A stretch of DNA of 64,000 nucleotides from Thiosocius sp963719025 (GCA_963719025.1 CAVRBK010000092.1:35978-99977); one strand, 5' to 3'. Numbered from the stretch's first letter, positions 35,521 through 44,153 are shown. Notes: a model not told the origin generated them from the letters alone. A program made the numbers and translations.

Positions 35521-37695
35521 TTACTTGACGAACAGCATCTCCCGGTACTTCGGCAGCGGCCATTGCTCGTCGGCGATCTCGGCCTCGAGCGCATCGGCAT
35601 GCGTGCGTACCTTATCCATCAGACCGCAAATCACCTGCGCACAGTACTGCATGTGCTCGTCGGTCGATGCGAAGTCCTCCTTCTCCGCGGCAACGCCCAA
35701 TTCCGCCACCGCCGCCATCATGGCATTGCTCTCGGCTGCGATGGTTTTGGCCACGGACGTGTCAAGGTCGACCCCCAGGGCCGCCGCACCGGTACTGGTG
35801 GTGGCCAGCTCCGACAGGTAGCGCATCGCAGTGGGATAAATCATGGTTTTCGCCATCTCCACGACCAGCTTGGCCTCGACGGTGATCGACAGCAGGTAGA
35901 TCTCGGCATAGACCTCGTAGCGACTCTCCAGTTCTACCGGTGAAAGCACGCCGGTGCGCGCAAACAAACCTTTGATAGATTCGTCATGCAGGTAGGGCAG
36001 GGCATCTGCCGTGGTCGGCAGGTTCTTCAGGCCACGTTCTTCGACCGCCATGCGATGCCATTCCGCAGAGTAGCCGTCGCCGCCGAAGATCACGTTGCCA
36101 TGCTCGTTCATCAGCTCCTTGAGTACGGCCACCACCGCTGCAGGCACCCCGGTGCCCTTGGCCAGCTCCGGCTCGAGTTTCTCGGAAATCCAGTTGAGCG
36201 AATCGGCCAGCATCGTGTTCATGGCGATCAACGGCCCGGACACGGACTGCTGCGAACCGACCGCGCGGAACTCGAAACGGTTACCGGTAAAGGCGAACGG
36301 CGAGGTGCGGTTGCGATCGCCGGCATCCTTGGCAAACGGGATGATCTGGGAAAGACCGAGGTCCATGATCCCGGCCTCGCCGGCACCGTCCAGTTTGCCG
36401 TTCTTGATCTTCTCGAAGATCGCCTCGATCTCACTGCCGAGATAGACCGACAGAATAGCCGGCGGCGCCTCGTTGGCACCGAGTCGATGATCGTTGCCCG
36501 CCGATGCGATGACCGCACGCAGCAGCGGTCCGTAGAGATGGACGCCACGGATCACCGCGCCACAGAACAACAGGAAATTGAGATTCTCGTGCGGCGTCGC
36601 GCCCGGATCGAGCAGGTTGCCCTGGGTCGCATTGCCGACAGACCAGTTCACGTGCTTGCCCGAACCATTGACCCCGGCAAACGGTTTCTCATGCATCAGG
36701 CAGACGAAACCGTGCGCGCGGGCGCTGTTCTTCAACACGGTCATCAGCATCTGCTGGTGATCGGCGGCCACGTTGGCCGCCTCGAAGTAAGGCGCAATCT
36801 CGAACTGCCCGGGCGCCACCTCGTTGTGGCGGGTCTTCGCCGGAATACCGAGACGGTAGAGCTTCTCCTCCACGGCCTCCATGTAGATCTGCACGCGCTC
36901 GGGAATCGCACCGAAATAGTGGTCGTCGAATTCCTGGCCCTTGGCCGGCGCAGCACCGAACAGCGTGCGGCCCGCGAGCAGCAGGTCGGGGCGCAGGTTG
37001 GCAAAATTGGCATCGACCAGGAAATACTCCTGTTCGGCACCGCAGCTGGAATTGAGCGGTGCGATCTCGCCTTTCTCGACCAGCGACAGCAGCCTGGTGC
37101 CGGCCTCGTTCATCGCCGAATTGGAGCGCATCAGCGGGACCTTCTTGTCCAGCGCCTCACCGGTCCAGGATACGAACACCGACGGGATACACAGGGTCGC
37201 GCCGTTCGCGGTCTCGAGGATGTAGGCCGGACTGGTCGGATCCCAGAAGGTGTAGCCACGCGCGGCATTGGTCTGGCGGATGCCGCCATTGGGGAACGAC
37301 GAGCCGTCGGGTTCACCCTTGGTCAGCAGGCTGCCGCTGAATTCGGTAATGGCCTTGCCGCTGGCATCGGTGACAATGAAACTGTCGTGCTTCTCGGCGG
37401 ATGCACCGGTGAGCGGGTAGAACACGTGGGCGAAATAGTTGGCACCCTTGGACATCGCCCAGGTCTTCATCGCTGCAGCGACATCGTCGGCGACCTCCGG
37501 AGACAGCGGCGCCCCGGTCTCCATGGTCTTTTTCATCGCCTTGTAGGCGCTTTTCGACAGCGCATCTTCCATCTTCAGCAGGGTGAAGACATCCGATGCC
37601 CAGATGTCCTCAAGCGAACTGGGCTTGGCAACCGGGATGGGTTCACCCGTCGTTATTTCAAATACCGCCTGCGCGCGGGCTTCACTTTTGCTCAT
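35521..37695 (-). CDS. glnN: glutamine synthetase type III
   Basis: 724 residues in one intact frame. This is the long GSIII class, distinct from the ~470-residue GSI. Signature stretches are VFYPLTGASAEKHDSFIV and TFWDPTSPAYILETANGATL, then the catalytic SSCGAEQEYFLVD, RHNEVAPGQFEIAPYFEAAN, and HEKPFAGVNGSGKHVNWSVG. Later come GDRNRTSPFAFTGNRFEFRA and the C-terminal GSIII extension rich in helices. It assimilates ammonia into glutamine. Upstream on the same strand are a sigma-54 promoter match at 37761-37775 and a near-consensus NtrC site at 37881-37897, so nitrogen control is likely. A strong terminator follows, so the gene is monocistronic. Confidence 0.96.
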   Translation of the reverse strand: MSKSEARAQAVFEITTGEPIPVAKPSSLEDIWASDVFTLLKMEDALSKSAYKAMKKTMETGAPLSPEVADDVAAAMKTWAMSKGANYFAHVFYPLTGASAEKHDSFIVTDASGKAITEFSGSLLTKGEPDGSSFPNGGIRQTNAARGYTFWDPTSPAYILETANGATLCIPSVFVSWTGEALDKKVPLMRSNSAMNEAGTRLLSLVEKGEIAPLNSSCGAEQEYFLVDANFANLRPDLLLAGRTLFGAAPAKGQEFDDHYFGAIPERVQIYMEAVEEKLYRLGIPAKTRHNEVAPGQFEIAPYFEAANVAADHQQMLMTVLKNSARAHGFVCLMHEKPFAGVNGSGKHVNWSVGNATQGNLLDPGATPHENLNFLLFCGAVIRGVHLYGPLLRAVIASAGNDHRLGANEAPPAILSVYLGSEIEAIFEKIKNGKLDGAGEAGIMDLGLSQIIPFAKDAGDRNRTSPFAFTGNRFEFRAVGSQQSVSGPLIAMNTMLADSLNWISEKLEPELAKGTGVPAAVVAVLKELMNEHGNVIFGGDGYSAEWHRMAVEERGLKNLPTTADALPYLHDESIKGLFARTGVLSPVELESRYEVYAEIYLLSITVEAKLVVEMAKTMIYPTAMRYLSELATTSTGAAALGVDLDTSVAKTIAAESNAMMAAVAELGVAAEKEDFASTDEHMQYCAQVICGLMDKVRTHADALEAEIADEQWPLPKYREMLFVK

Positions 37696-37760
37696 GGTCT
37701 GCAGCCTCTGTTGGTCGTCGTCGAGTGATCCGGACTGGATTGCTCAGCTGATAACCGAGG

Positions 37761-37775
37761 GCAATTTGCATGCCA
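37761..37775 (-). promoter_or_regulatory. sigma-54 promoter for glnN
   Basis: On the minus strand the sequence is TGGCATGCAAATTGC. GG and GC are separated by exactly 10 bases, as required for the -24/-12 elements (consensus TGGCAC-N5-TTGC). Transcription would start near 37750, about 55 bases before the glnN ATG. Confidence 0.75.
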
Positions 37776-37841
37776 TGGCGGCCACTGGGCCTGAAACGAA
37801 GCAATCCGGAGCCCGAAATCGGCCCAGGCAACCCAAGCCAC

Positions 37842-37897
37842 GCACGACTATGGGGCAGCGAGGGGATATTGCGCGCAAAACGCACCCTGACGGTGCA
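37842..37897. promoter_or_regulatory. NtrC-type enhancer sites upstream of glnN
   Basis: CGCACC-CTGAC-GGTGCA at 37881-37897 differs from the NtrC consensus TGCACC-N5-GGTGCA by one base. A weaker copy, GCACG-ACTAT-GGGGC, lies at 37842-37856, 40 bp (about four helical turns) closer to the promoter. Both are 70-135 bp upstream of the sigma-54 promoter, the normal range for bacterial enhancers. Confidence 0.7.
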
Positions 37898-37944
37898 GCA
37901 ATGTGCGAGAAGCGCGGCTCCCCATCGAACGGACTCAGCGGTTT

Positions 37945-38250
37945 TCAGAGGTACTGAATGCGCCCTACAAGCTCATCCAAAACCATCGCCACGTCGCCTA
38001 ACTGCTGCGCATCGCCCGACGTGCCGACCACCACGCCCTTGCCCGATACCGGTACCAGGCTGTCGACCTTGAACCGCCCGCTACTGCCGCGCAGGAAGCA
38101 CTCCTCATCGAAATAAAGACGGTCGCCCTGCGAACCGACCTCATCGGACTCGAGGGTGTCGAACCCGATCAGTTGACGGATGTCGTCAAGGCTGGCGACC
38201 TCTACCGGCTCGACCGATTGACTGTCCGGCGCAATCAAGAAAGCTTTCAT
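37945..38250 (-). CDS. small soluble protein of unknown function (DUF3846-like)
   Basis: 101 residues: MKAFLIAPDSQSVEPVEVAS and LDDIRQLIGFDTLESDEVGS, then DRLYFDEECFLRGSSGRFKV ending VAMVLDELVGRIQYL. The order beta-strand, short helix, LYFDEE-type strand and FxV strand resembles DUF3846-type proteins that are often linked to mobile or plasmid genes, but the match is by eye. ATG 38248-38250 follows GAGAGGTAA. The stop lies about 50 bp upstream of the NtrC-type site, so its transcript would run towards glnN unless terminated. Confidence 0.6.
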   Translation of the reverse strand: MKAFLIAPDSQSVEPVEVASLDDIRQLIGFDTLESDEVGSQGDRLYFDEECFLRGSSGRFKVDSLVPVSGKGVVVGTSGDAQQLGDVAMVLDELVGRIQYL

Positions 38251-38583
38251 CTGGAATTACCTCTCGCGCTTGAATCGGGACCACGGCGACCGCACGCAGA
38301 CGCCCTGACCAATCACCATAGAGTGATCAGGACCGACAATGAAATTGCTTATCAATATCCAGTCAATAGCAATTGACTATTTCGGGCGAAAAAGCCGCAA
38401 AAAACTGTGGCGCCGGCGCTTGCAGGGCCGGCATTGTTGGCGCGGCCGGCAACAGCCGTCGTTCCCGCTCTGCGGGTCGGCCTGATCCGCGACCTGTCTG
38501 CCTTGATCCGGGCCAATTACGGCATCGGACCGATCGGCTACTCTAAAGCAACACAACAAGCAGTCGATCCCCGGAATCCCGTC
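38251..38583. other. 333-bp divergent intergenic region between the small protein gene and korA
   Basis: Contains no convincing gene. It is AT-rich between 38325 and 38400, where the promoters for both directions are expected, and holds the inverted repeat at 38343-38374. The rest (38400-38580) is GC-rich with short GCCGGC palindromes. Confidence 0.5.
38343..38374. promoter_or_regulatory. inverted repeat in the korA upstream region
   Basis: AATTGCT (38343-38349) and AGCAATT (38368-38374) are exact reverse complements separated by 18 bases in the AT-rich part of the divergent region. A dimeric regulator site is possible; no consensus was recognised. Confidence 0.4.
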
Positions 38584-40319
38584 ATGCCCGCGCCCCAAGT
38601 TTCAGACAAGACACGCCGTAACAGTTTTTCTCTGGCAGTCACCGGTTCCGGCGGGAGCGGTGCGGTGACCACCGGCCTGATCCTGCTCGAGGCGGCGGCG
38701 CAGGCCGGCTACTTCGGCATGATGACCCGCTCCGCGGGGCCGCAGATCCGTGGCGGCGAATCGGCCGCGATGCTGCGACTCGGTACCACACCGCTGCACT
38801 GCATGGACGACCGTTTCGATCTGCTGGTCGGCCTCGACTGGCTCAATATCAATCGCTTCGTCGACGAGATTCCGCTCGACCGCGACAGCCTGCTGTTCGC
38901 CGACCCAGCGGCCGGTGCGGTACCGGCGGCGTTGACCGCGAGCGGCGCCCGGGTCTGTGAGATCGCGTTCAGGGAACTGGCCGGCAGGGTAAAAGACGGC
39001 CGCGCCAACATGGTCGCGGTGGGCGCGCTTGCCGCCGCCGGCGGTCTGCCGCTGGACGCACTGAAGGCCGCTCTGAATACCGTGCTTTCGGGCAAGGGTG
39101 AAGACGTACGCGCGGCGTCGCTGCAGTGCCTGGAACTCGGTTTCACGCAGGCCTGCGAGCGCCTGCCGGAGATTGCACCGGTGCAGCAGCCGCTGGCGCG
39201 CTGGAATATCAGCGGCAACGAGGCCTGCGCGCCTCGGCGCCCTGCGTGGCGGCGTGCGCTTTGTCGCCGCCTACCCGATCACCCCGGCGAGCGAGATCCT
39301 CGAATGGCTGGCGCCGCGCCTCGAACAGGTCGGCGGCTCGCTGCTGCAGGCCGAGGACGAACTGGCCTCGGTCAACATGATCATCGGCGCGTCGTTCGGC
39401 GGCGTGCCGGCCCTGACCGCGACCTCGGGACCGGGACTCAGCCTGATGATGGAGGGCCTCGGCCTGGCGGTCGCCAGCGAGACCCCGGTGACCGTGGTCA
39501 ACGTGATGCGCGGCGGCCCCTCCACCGGCATCCCGACCAAATCCGAACAGGCCGACCTGAACATCGCCCTGTACGGCCTGCACGGCGATGCGCCACACCT
39601 GGTGCTGGCACCGCTGGATATCGGTGACTGCGTGTTCACCACCCAGTGGGCGGTGCAGCTGGCCGAACACCTGCAGACCGTCGCCATCGTGTTGTCGGAT
39701 CAGTTCCTCGGACAGTCCCGCACCATCTCCGCCACCCCGCCCAGTCGCGAGCTGCCGCTGGCGCGACAATGTTGAAACCGCTCCGGATGGCAGCTATCAG
39801 CGCTACGCACTCACCGCCGATGACGTCTCACCGATGACCCTGCCGGGCACACCCGACGGCATGTATACCGCGGACGGCCTGGAGCACAACGAGCGCGGCA
39901 CGCCGTCGAGCAAGGCCGCCGACCACCTGCAGCAGCTGGACAAGCGGCTGCGCAAGATCAGCGCCTTCGACTTCGGCGAGGACTGGGCCGAACAGAGCGG
40001 AACGGGCGAGACGGCCCTGTTGACCTGGGGTTCGAGCAGCGGCGCGGTGCGCGAGGCCGCGGCGCGCCTGGAAGCGGCCGGTCGTCCGGTGCGGGTGATC
40101 GCCCTGCGCCTGCTGATGCCACTGCCGAACGCCAGCCTGCGCGACGCGCTGGCCGGCTGCGACGCGGTATGGGTGATCGAGCAGAACCATGGCCGCCAGC
40201 TGTTCCACTACCTGAAATCCCTGGATGCCCTGCCCGATCATGCGCGCTCCCTGGCCCGGCCCGGGCCGTTACCGCTGCGACCGGGCGATATCTTCACCGT
40301 CCTGACCGAGGAAAACTGA
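38584..40319 (+). CDS. korA: 2-oxoacid:ferredoxin oxidoreductase alpha subunit with fused gamma domain (frame-interrupted)
   Basis: About 578 residues. The N-terminal gamma domain has LAVTGSGGSGAVTTGLILLE and RSAGPQIRGGESAAMLRLG. After a frame change near 39225 the alpha (pyrimidine-binding) domain reads GVRFVAAYPITPASEILEWL and EDELASVNMIIGASFGGVPA. It continues TATSGPGLSLMMEGLGLAVA and NVMRGGPSTGIPTKSEQADL. A second change near 39770 leads to ALLTWGSSSGAVREAAARLE and the C-terminal domain. With KorB it oxidises a 2-oxoacid, most likely 2-oxoglutarate, to the CoA ester with ferredoxin as acceptor, or runs in reverse. The enzyme is oxygen-sensitive in many organisms; the third gene of the operon encodes a ferritin-like protein. 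Confidence 0.9.
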
Positions 40320-40320
40320 G

Positions 40321-41157
40321 ATGAACACGCCTGCGCCAACCGTCAGTCTGAAGGCCAAAGACTACAAGTCCGAGATCAAGCCCATCTGGTGCCCCGGCTG
40401 CGGACACTTCGCGGTGCTGTCGGCCGCCACCAAGGCCCTGGCCCACCTCGGCCTGCCCAAGGAACAGGTGGCCCTGATCTCGGGCATCGGCTGCTCCTCG
40501 CGCCTGCCCGCCTACGTCGACAGCTATGGCTTTCACGGGGTGCACGGCCGGGCCCTGGCGGTCGCAGCCGGTCTCAAGGCCGCCCGTCCCGACCTGACCG
40601 TACTGGTTGCCGGTGGCGACGGTGACGGCTTTTCCATCGGCGGCAATCACTTTCTGCACGCCTGCCGGCGCAACATGAACATGACCTACATCGTGATGGA
40701 CAACGAGGTCTATGGCATGACCAAGGGTCAGGCCTCACCCACCACCTCGCCGGACTGGACACACAGCAAGATGACGCCGCACGGCACCGGCGTGCGCCGC
40801 TTCCAGCCGGCCGCCATGGCGCTGGCGGCCGGCGCCACCTGGATCGCGCGCGGCTTTGCCGGCGACCCCAGGGAACTGACCCGCCTGCTGGTGGAGGCCA
40901 TCCAGCACCCCGGCTTCGCCATGCTGCAGGTTCTCAGTCCCTGCCAGACCTTCCGTCCGGAACAGAAGCACTGGAAGGAGCAGGTGCACCCGTTCGACGA
41001 CGGCGCCACCAGCGACCCGGTGGAGGCCGCCCAGCGCATCCATGGTGATGACGGCATGGCCCTCGGCCTGATCTATTCCCAACACCTGCCGGTCTGGCAA
41101 CCGCTCAACGAAGGGGCGGCAACCGTGGCAACCCTCGAAGAGGAGTTTCGGATATGA
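40321..41157 (+). CDS. korB: 2-oxoacid:ferredoxin oxidoreductase beta subunit
   Basis: 278 residues binding thiamine pyrophosphate and a [4Fe-4S] cluster. IKPIWCPGCGHFAVLSAATK has the CPGCGH motif and LISGIGCSSRLPAYVDSYGF a further cluster Cys. The TPP-magnesium motif is VAGGDGDGFSIGGNHFLHAC followed by MDNEVYGMTKGQASPTTSP. A later Cys in VLSPCQTFRP is also conserved. ATG 40321 lies directly after the korA stop (a 1-bp gap), and the stop overlaps the next gene by ATGA. Short beta subunits of this type belong to the two-subunit KorAB group. Confidence 0.94.
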   Translation: MNTPAPTVSLKAKDYKSEIKPIWCPGCGHFAVLSAATKALAHLGLPKEQVALISGIGCSSRLPAYVDSYGFHGVHGRALAVAAGLKAARPDLTVLVAGGDGDGFSIGGNHFLHACRRNMNMTYIVMDNEVYGMTKGQASPTTSPDWTHSKMTPHGTGVRRFQPAAMALAAGATWIARGFAGDPRELTRLLVEAIQHPGFAMLQVLSPCQTFRPEQKHWKEQVHPFDDGATSDPVEAAQRIHGDDGMALGLIYSQHLPVWQPLNEGAATVATLEEEFRI

Positions 41158-41681
41158 CGGACCTACTTTCGCAGAGTATCGAATCGCTTGCCGAGTTCCT
41201 CGCCCATGCGCTTGAACTGGAGATCGAGTCAGCCGAACGCTACCGCGACCTGGCCGACAATATGCAGGTGCACAACAACCTCGAAGTCGCCGAACTGTTC
41301 CGCAAGCTGGCCGGCTATGGCGACGACCACGCCGCCGAGGTACAGCAACGCGCCCAGGGACTCGAGTTGCCCTACATCTCGCCATGGGACTTCAAATGGT
41401 CGTGCCCCGAGTCGCCGGAGGCCCCTTGCATGCAGGATACGCATTACCAGATGAACACGTGCCAGGCGCTGCAGCTGGCGCTGCACAACGAGGTACGCGG
41501 GCGCGACTTCTACGCCCAGGTCGCGGCCACTTCCAGCGACCCGGCGGTGCGCGACGCCGGGAAGGAGATGGCGGAAGAGGAAGACGGCCACGTCACCATG
41601 CTGCGCGAGTGGATCATCCGTGAATCCTGTCATGCGGAGGAGCAGATGTCCGACCTGGACCCACCCAACACGCCGGAGTGA
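41154..41681 (+). CDS. ferritin-like (rubrerythrin-type) diiron protein
   Basis: 175 residues forming a four-helix bundle. Helix 1 is FLAHALELEIESAERYRDLA, helix 2 carries the ExxH motif in LAGYGDDHAAEVQQRA, helix 3 is CQALQLALHNEVRGRDFYAQ, and helix 4 has EMAEEEDGHVTMLREWI. The paired E and ExxH sites can bind two irons. There is no rubredoxin domain. It is translationally coupled to korB (ATGA), so it probably protects the oxygen-sensitive oxidoreductase or handles peroxide or iron near it; this role is inferred from linkage. Confidence 0.85.
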   Translation: MTDLLSQSIESLAEFLAHALELEIESAERYRDLADNMQVHNNLEVAELFRKLAGYGDDHAAEVQQRAQGLELPYISPWDFKWSCPESPEAPCMQDTHYQMNTCQALQLALHNEVRGRDFYAQVAATSSDPAVRDAGKEMAEEEDGHVTMLREWIIRESCHAEEQMSDLDPPNTPE

Positions 41682-41738
41682 AACCAGGCGGCAGCGCAAT
41701 CACCCTGCCGTATCACCCGCCAGCCCGCGCGCCCGCCA

Positions 41739-42677
41739 TCACCACAGCAGCATATGCAGGACGGCGCGCAACGCGATGGCCACCAGGCCACCGTAGAGGG
41801 CCGGACGCAGGACCGAGGCCACGCGTGGCCCCGCCGAGATCAATATGGCGATACCCGCCACGTCGAAGGGATGGATCAACAGACCCGCGGTGCGGTTGAT
41901 GTCGGCAACACTGAGCAGGCCCTGCTGCAACAGATCGGCAGATACCGCCATCATCGCGGTGCCACCGGCGATCGCCTTGGTAATGATCGGCAGGGCGACA
42001 ATGGACGGCAGGTCCAGCCGGGCAAACAGCGGGGCCAGCAGATCCTCCAGCAGGGTAATCGCACCCGCATCCCGCAGGGCATTCACCAGCAGTAGCGACA
42101 GCACCAGCATCGGTAACGCGCCGATCGCGATCTTGAACGCCTCTGCGCCGGCGTGATTGATGACGTCCATCACGCTCCTGGTATCTTCCGCGACACGGTG
42201 GCGCGGCCTTGGCTCGGGCGGCTCGGCCTCGTCGGGGATGTGGCGAGCGAACCAGTGGTAGGTTGCGGCCGCGCCGAGCATCGCCGACAGCGACGAGATC
42301 AGCAACACCATCGGGCCATTCAGCCCCATCGCACTCATCGGAAACACCACATTGGCCTGAGCGGCACCAAACACCAGTGCCAGGGTGGCCGCGATGTGGC
42401 GGCGCGACAGGCCACCCTGGTCCATCATCGCCAGGGTGGCCAGCGGCGCGGCAAAACTGACGAAAAGCACCTGCACGAGGGCGAACACCCCGAGGCCGGG
42501 GATGCCGAGGGGGCGCAGCCAGGGCGCGATGCGTTCAACGACATAATCGAGCACACCGCGCGCCTCCAGCAGGCGCATCAGCGTCAGCATCACAATCATG
42601 ATCGGCAGCAGAACGAACAGGGCAAGTTCGACGGCAGCGCGCCCGGAACGCAGAATCAGGTCAGCAAATTCAATCAT
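41739..42677 (-). CDS. nucleoside-recognition (Gate) domain membrane protein
   Basis: 312 residues with eight or more hydrophobic segments in two halves separated by a charged linker (residues 150-185). Each half shows the Gate pattern: LGIPGLGVFALVQVLFVSFA with MDQGGLSRRHIAATLALVFG, and PSIVALPIITKAIAGGTAMM. Such proteins (SpmA/YjiG relatives) sit in the inner membrane and may form pores or transporters; no substrate is established. It is convergent with the ferritin-like gene and not visibly linked to its neighbours. Confidence 0.75.
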   Translation of the reverse strand: MIEFADLILRSGRAAVELALFVLLPIMIVMLTLMRLLEARGVLDYVVERIAPWLRPLGIPGLGVFALVQVLFVSFAAPLATLAMMDQGGLSRRHIAATLALVFGAAQANVVFPMSAMGLNGPMVLLISSLSAMLGAAATYHWFARHIPDEAEPPEPRPRHRVAEDTRSVMDVINHAGAEAFKIAIGALPMLVLSLLLVNALRDAGAITLLEDLLAPLFARLDLPSIVALPIITKAIAGGTAMMAVSADLLQQGLLSVADINRTAGLLIHPFDVAGIAILISAGPRVASVLRPALYGGLVAIALRAVLHMLLW

Positions 42678-42782
42678 CAGGAGTCAGAATTGTTGCAGTG
42701 CAGCAATCACTGACTTTAACCCAGCTGGTGGGGTTTGTCCCGTGTACGGCGAGCAGGATCGCCGCGGGCGGTCTGGCGTGGC

Positions 42783-43562
42783 TCAACAGAAGGTGCTGCC
42801 GATCTCCGAGAACGACAGGCTACCCTCCCACGACCAGGCCGAGGTCTGCACCATCTGGGTCGGCGTCACCGCGGGCACAATGTCGTAACGCTTGAGCAAG
42901 GGTTGCAGCGTTTTGCGCGCACGCGACAGGCGACTCATGACTGTACCGATCGGCACGTCCATCGCCTCGGCCGCCTCGGCGTAGCTGAGTTCGGCGATAC
43001 ACACCAGTCCAACCACCTGGCGCAGGCGTGGGCTGAGCTTCTCGATTGCACCCCGTGTCTGGGCGAAAAACTCGCCGCGCTCGGTGATGTGCTCGGGCGA
43101 CTCGATCCGGCTGGGGGCGTCGAAACTGAGTTCGGTGCCGCTATCCTTGCGCCGGAAACGGTCGCGCACGAGGTTCAGCAGGATGGTCCTGGTCCAGGGC
43201 TTCAGGCGCTCCTCGTCGCGCAGCGAATCGATCCGGTCCAGGGCACGCAGCAGCGTTTCCTGAACCAGGTCTTCCGCATCCGAGGGATTATTCCTGCACA
43301 AGGACAGCGCCGTACCCATCAGGGCCTCACGCTGTACACAGATCCTCTCCGCCAGACGGGCGCGCTTGCCGGCCGGCGTTTCGATGCCGGTTTCCAGCGG
43401 AGCCCGGTCCCAAGCCGGGCCGGCTTCCGTCCAGGCCGACGACGGCGGGCGCCGGGCGGTGCGCGTGGCATCATGCCGCAGCGTGACGGGAGCGAGCGGC
43501 GTCAGGGCCGCCGCGCCCGATTGCCGGGCATCAAGCCTCTTATGTACGAAGAGGTCAGTCAT
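42783..43562 (-). CDS. ECF (extracytoplasmic function) sigma factor with an unusual N-terminal extension
   Basis: 259 residues. The sigma core starts around residue 85: region 2 is ALSLCRNNPSDAEDLVQETL and LLRALDRIDSLRDEERLKPW, then TRTILLNLVRDRFRRK. Region 4 is LSPRLRQVVGLVCIAELSYA followed by EAAEAMDVPIGTVMSRLSRA. About 80 residues precede region 2, with no clear motif and many Arg, Ala and Thr. The last 30 residues after region 4 also exceed the family norm. No anti-sigma gene lies beside it; the neighbours are a cytochrome c (19 bp upstream, same strand) and a two-component system. ATG 43560-43562. Confidence 0.85.
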   Translation of the reverse strand: MTDLFVHKRLDARQSGAAALTPLAPVTLRHDATRTARRPPSSAWTEAGPAWDRAPLETGIETPAGKRARLAERICVQREALMGTALSLCRNNPSDAEDLVQETLLRALDRIDSLRDEERLKPWTRTILLNLVRDRFRRKDSGTELSFDAPSRIESPEHITERGEFFAQTRGAIEKLSPRLRQVVGLVCIAELSYAEAAEAMDVPIGTVMSRLSRARKTLQPLLKRYDIVPAVTPTQMVQTSAWSWEGSLSFSEIGSTFC

Positions 43563-43581
43563 CGTTACCGGCCCGGTGTCC

Positions 43582-43896
43582 TTATTTGCAGCCGAGGCCG
43601 CTGAAGTGTGCCGCCAGGTTATCGATGTCGGCGTCCGACAGCGGGGCTGCCATCGCATTCATGATGGCGTTCTTGCGCTCACCCGATTTGAAGCCTTTCA
43701 GGGTCTGGGTGATGTACTCGGCCTTCTGGCCGGCCAGGTTCGGGTAGGTCGGCTGGGTGCCGATACCGTCCATCCCGTGGCAGGAATTGCACATCGCGGC
43801 CTTGGCCTTGCCGGCGGCGGCATCGGCGGCGAACGAAAGCTGAGAAGCCGCGAGAAGGCAAAAGCCGGAAACTGCGTATACGAATTTGTTGCTCAT
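43582..43896 (-). CDS. small periplasmic cytochrome c (class I)
   Basis: 104 residues: signal peptide (FVYAVSGFCLLAASQLSFAA), heme motif CNSCH in AKAAMCNSCHGMDGIGTQPT, then NLAGQKAEYITQTLKGFKSG. The axial Met lies in KNAIMNAMAAPLSDADIDNL. This matches the single-heme c553/c4-half type that delivers electrons to oxidases or enzymes. It is preceded by a consensus sigma-54 promoter and twin palindromes (43991-44108) and followed 19 bp on by the ECF sigma gene, so the two form one sigma-54-controlled transcript in this reading. Confidence 0.9.
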   Translation of the reverse strand: MSNKFVYAVSGFCLLAASQLSFAADAAAGKAKAAMCNSCHGMDGIGTQPTYPNLAGQKAEYITQTLKGFKSGERKNAIMNAMAAPLSDADIDNLAAHFSGLGCK

Positions 43897-43990
43897 TGAT
43901 TGTCGCCTCATCCAGTGGTTGACCCGCATTGACAGACGGCCCGAAGACGCGGCGGCATCACCGCGCCCGAGCTATCGCTCCGACAGTAGC

Positions 43991-44006
43991 AGCAACTAGC
44001 GTGCCA
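43991..44006 (-). promoter_or_regulatory. consensus sigma-54 promoter upstream of the cytochrome c gene
   Basis: On the minus strand the sequence is TGGCACGCTAGTTGCT. It matches the -24/-12 consensus (TGGCACG-N4-TTGCT) at every conserved base, with correct GG-to-GC spacing. The expected start of transcription is near 43981, about 85 bases before the cytochrome ATG. Confidence 0.88.
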
Positions 44007-44069
44007 GCCAGGAAAAGGCCCGCATTGGCAGGGTTTTCAAGAGATAGACCGATTGTTTCGATGGCCGCG

Positions 44070-44108
44070 ACTGCAAAATGCAGTCAGGCCGACTGCGATT
44101 TGCAGTCG
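44070..44108. promoter_or_regulatory. twin 17-bp palindromes, probable enhancer for the adjacent NtrC-family regulator
   Basis: GACTGCAAAATGCAGTC at 44070-44086 (7-bp arms, 3-base centre) and GACTGCGATTTGCAGTC at 44092-44108 (6-bp arms, extended by C/G on the outside). Their centres are 22 bp apart, two helical turns. They lie 64-102 bp upstream of the sigma-54 promoter and 46 bp beyond the end of the response-regulator gene. Position and symmetry fit the upstream activating sites of a sigma-54 activator. Confidence 0.75.
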
Positions 44109-44153
44109 CGGCGCGATCACGGGAGATCGGCTGGCAGGGGATGCTGGGATGAT

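Noticed and set aside
35986..37728. Open frame of 580 codons on the plus strand
   Set aside because: Antisense to the intact type III glutamine synthetase.
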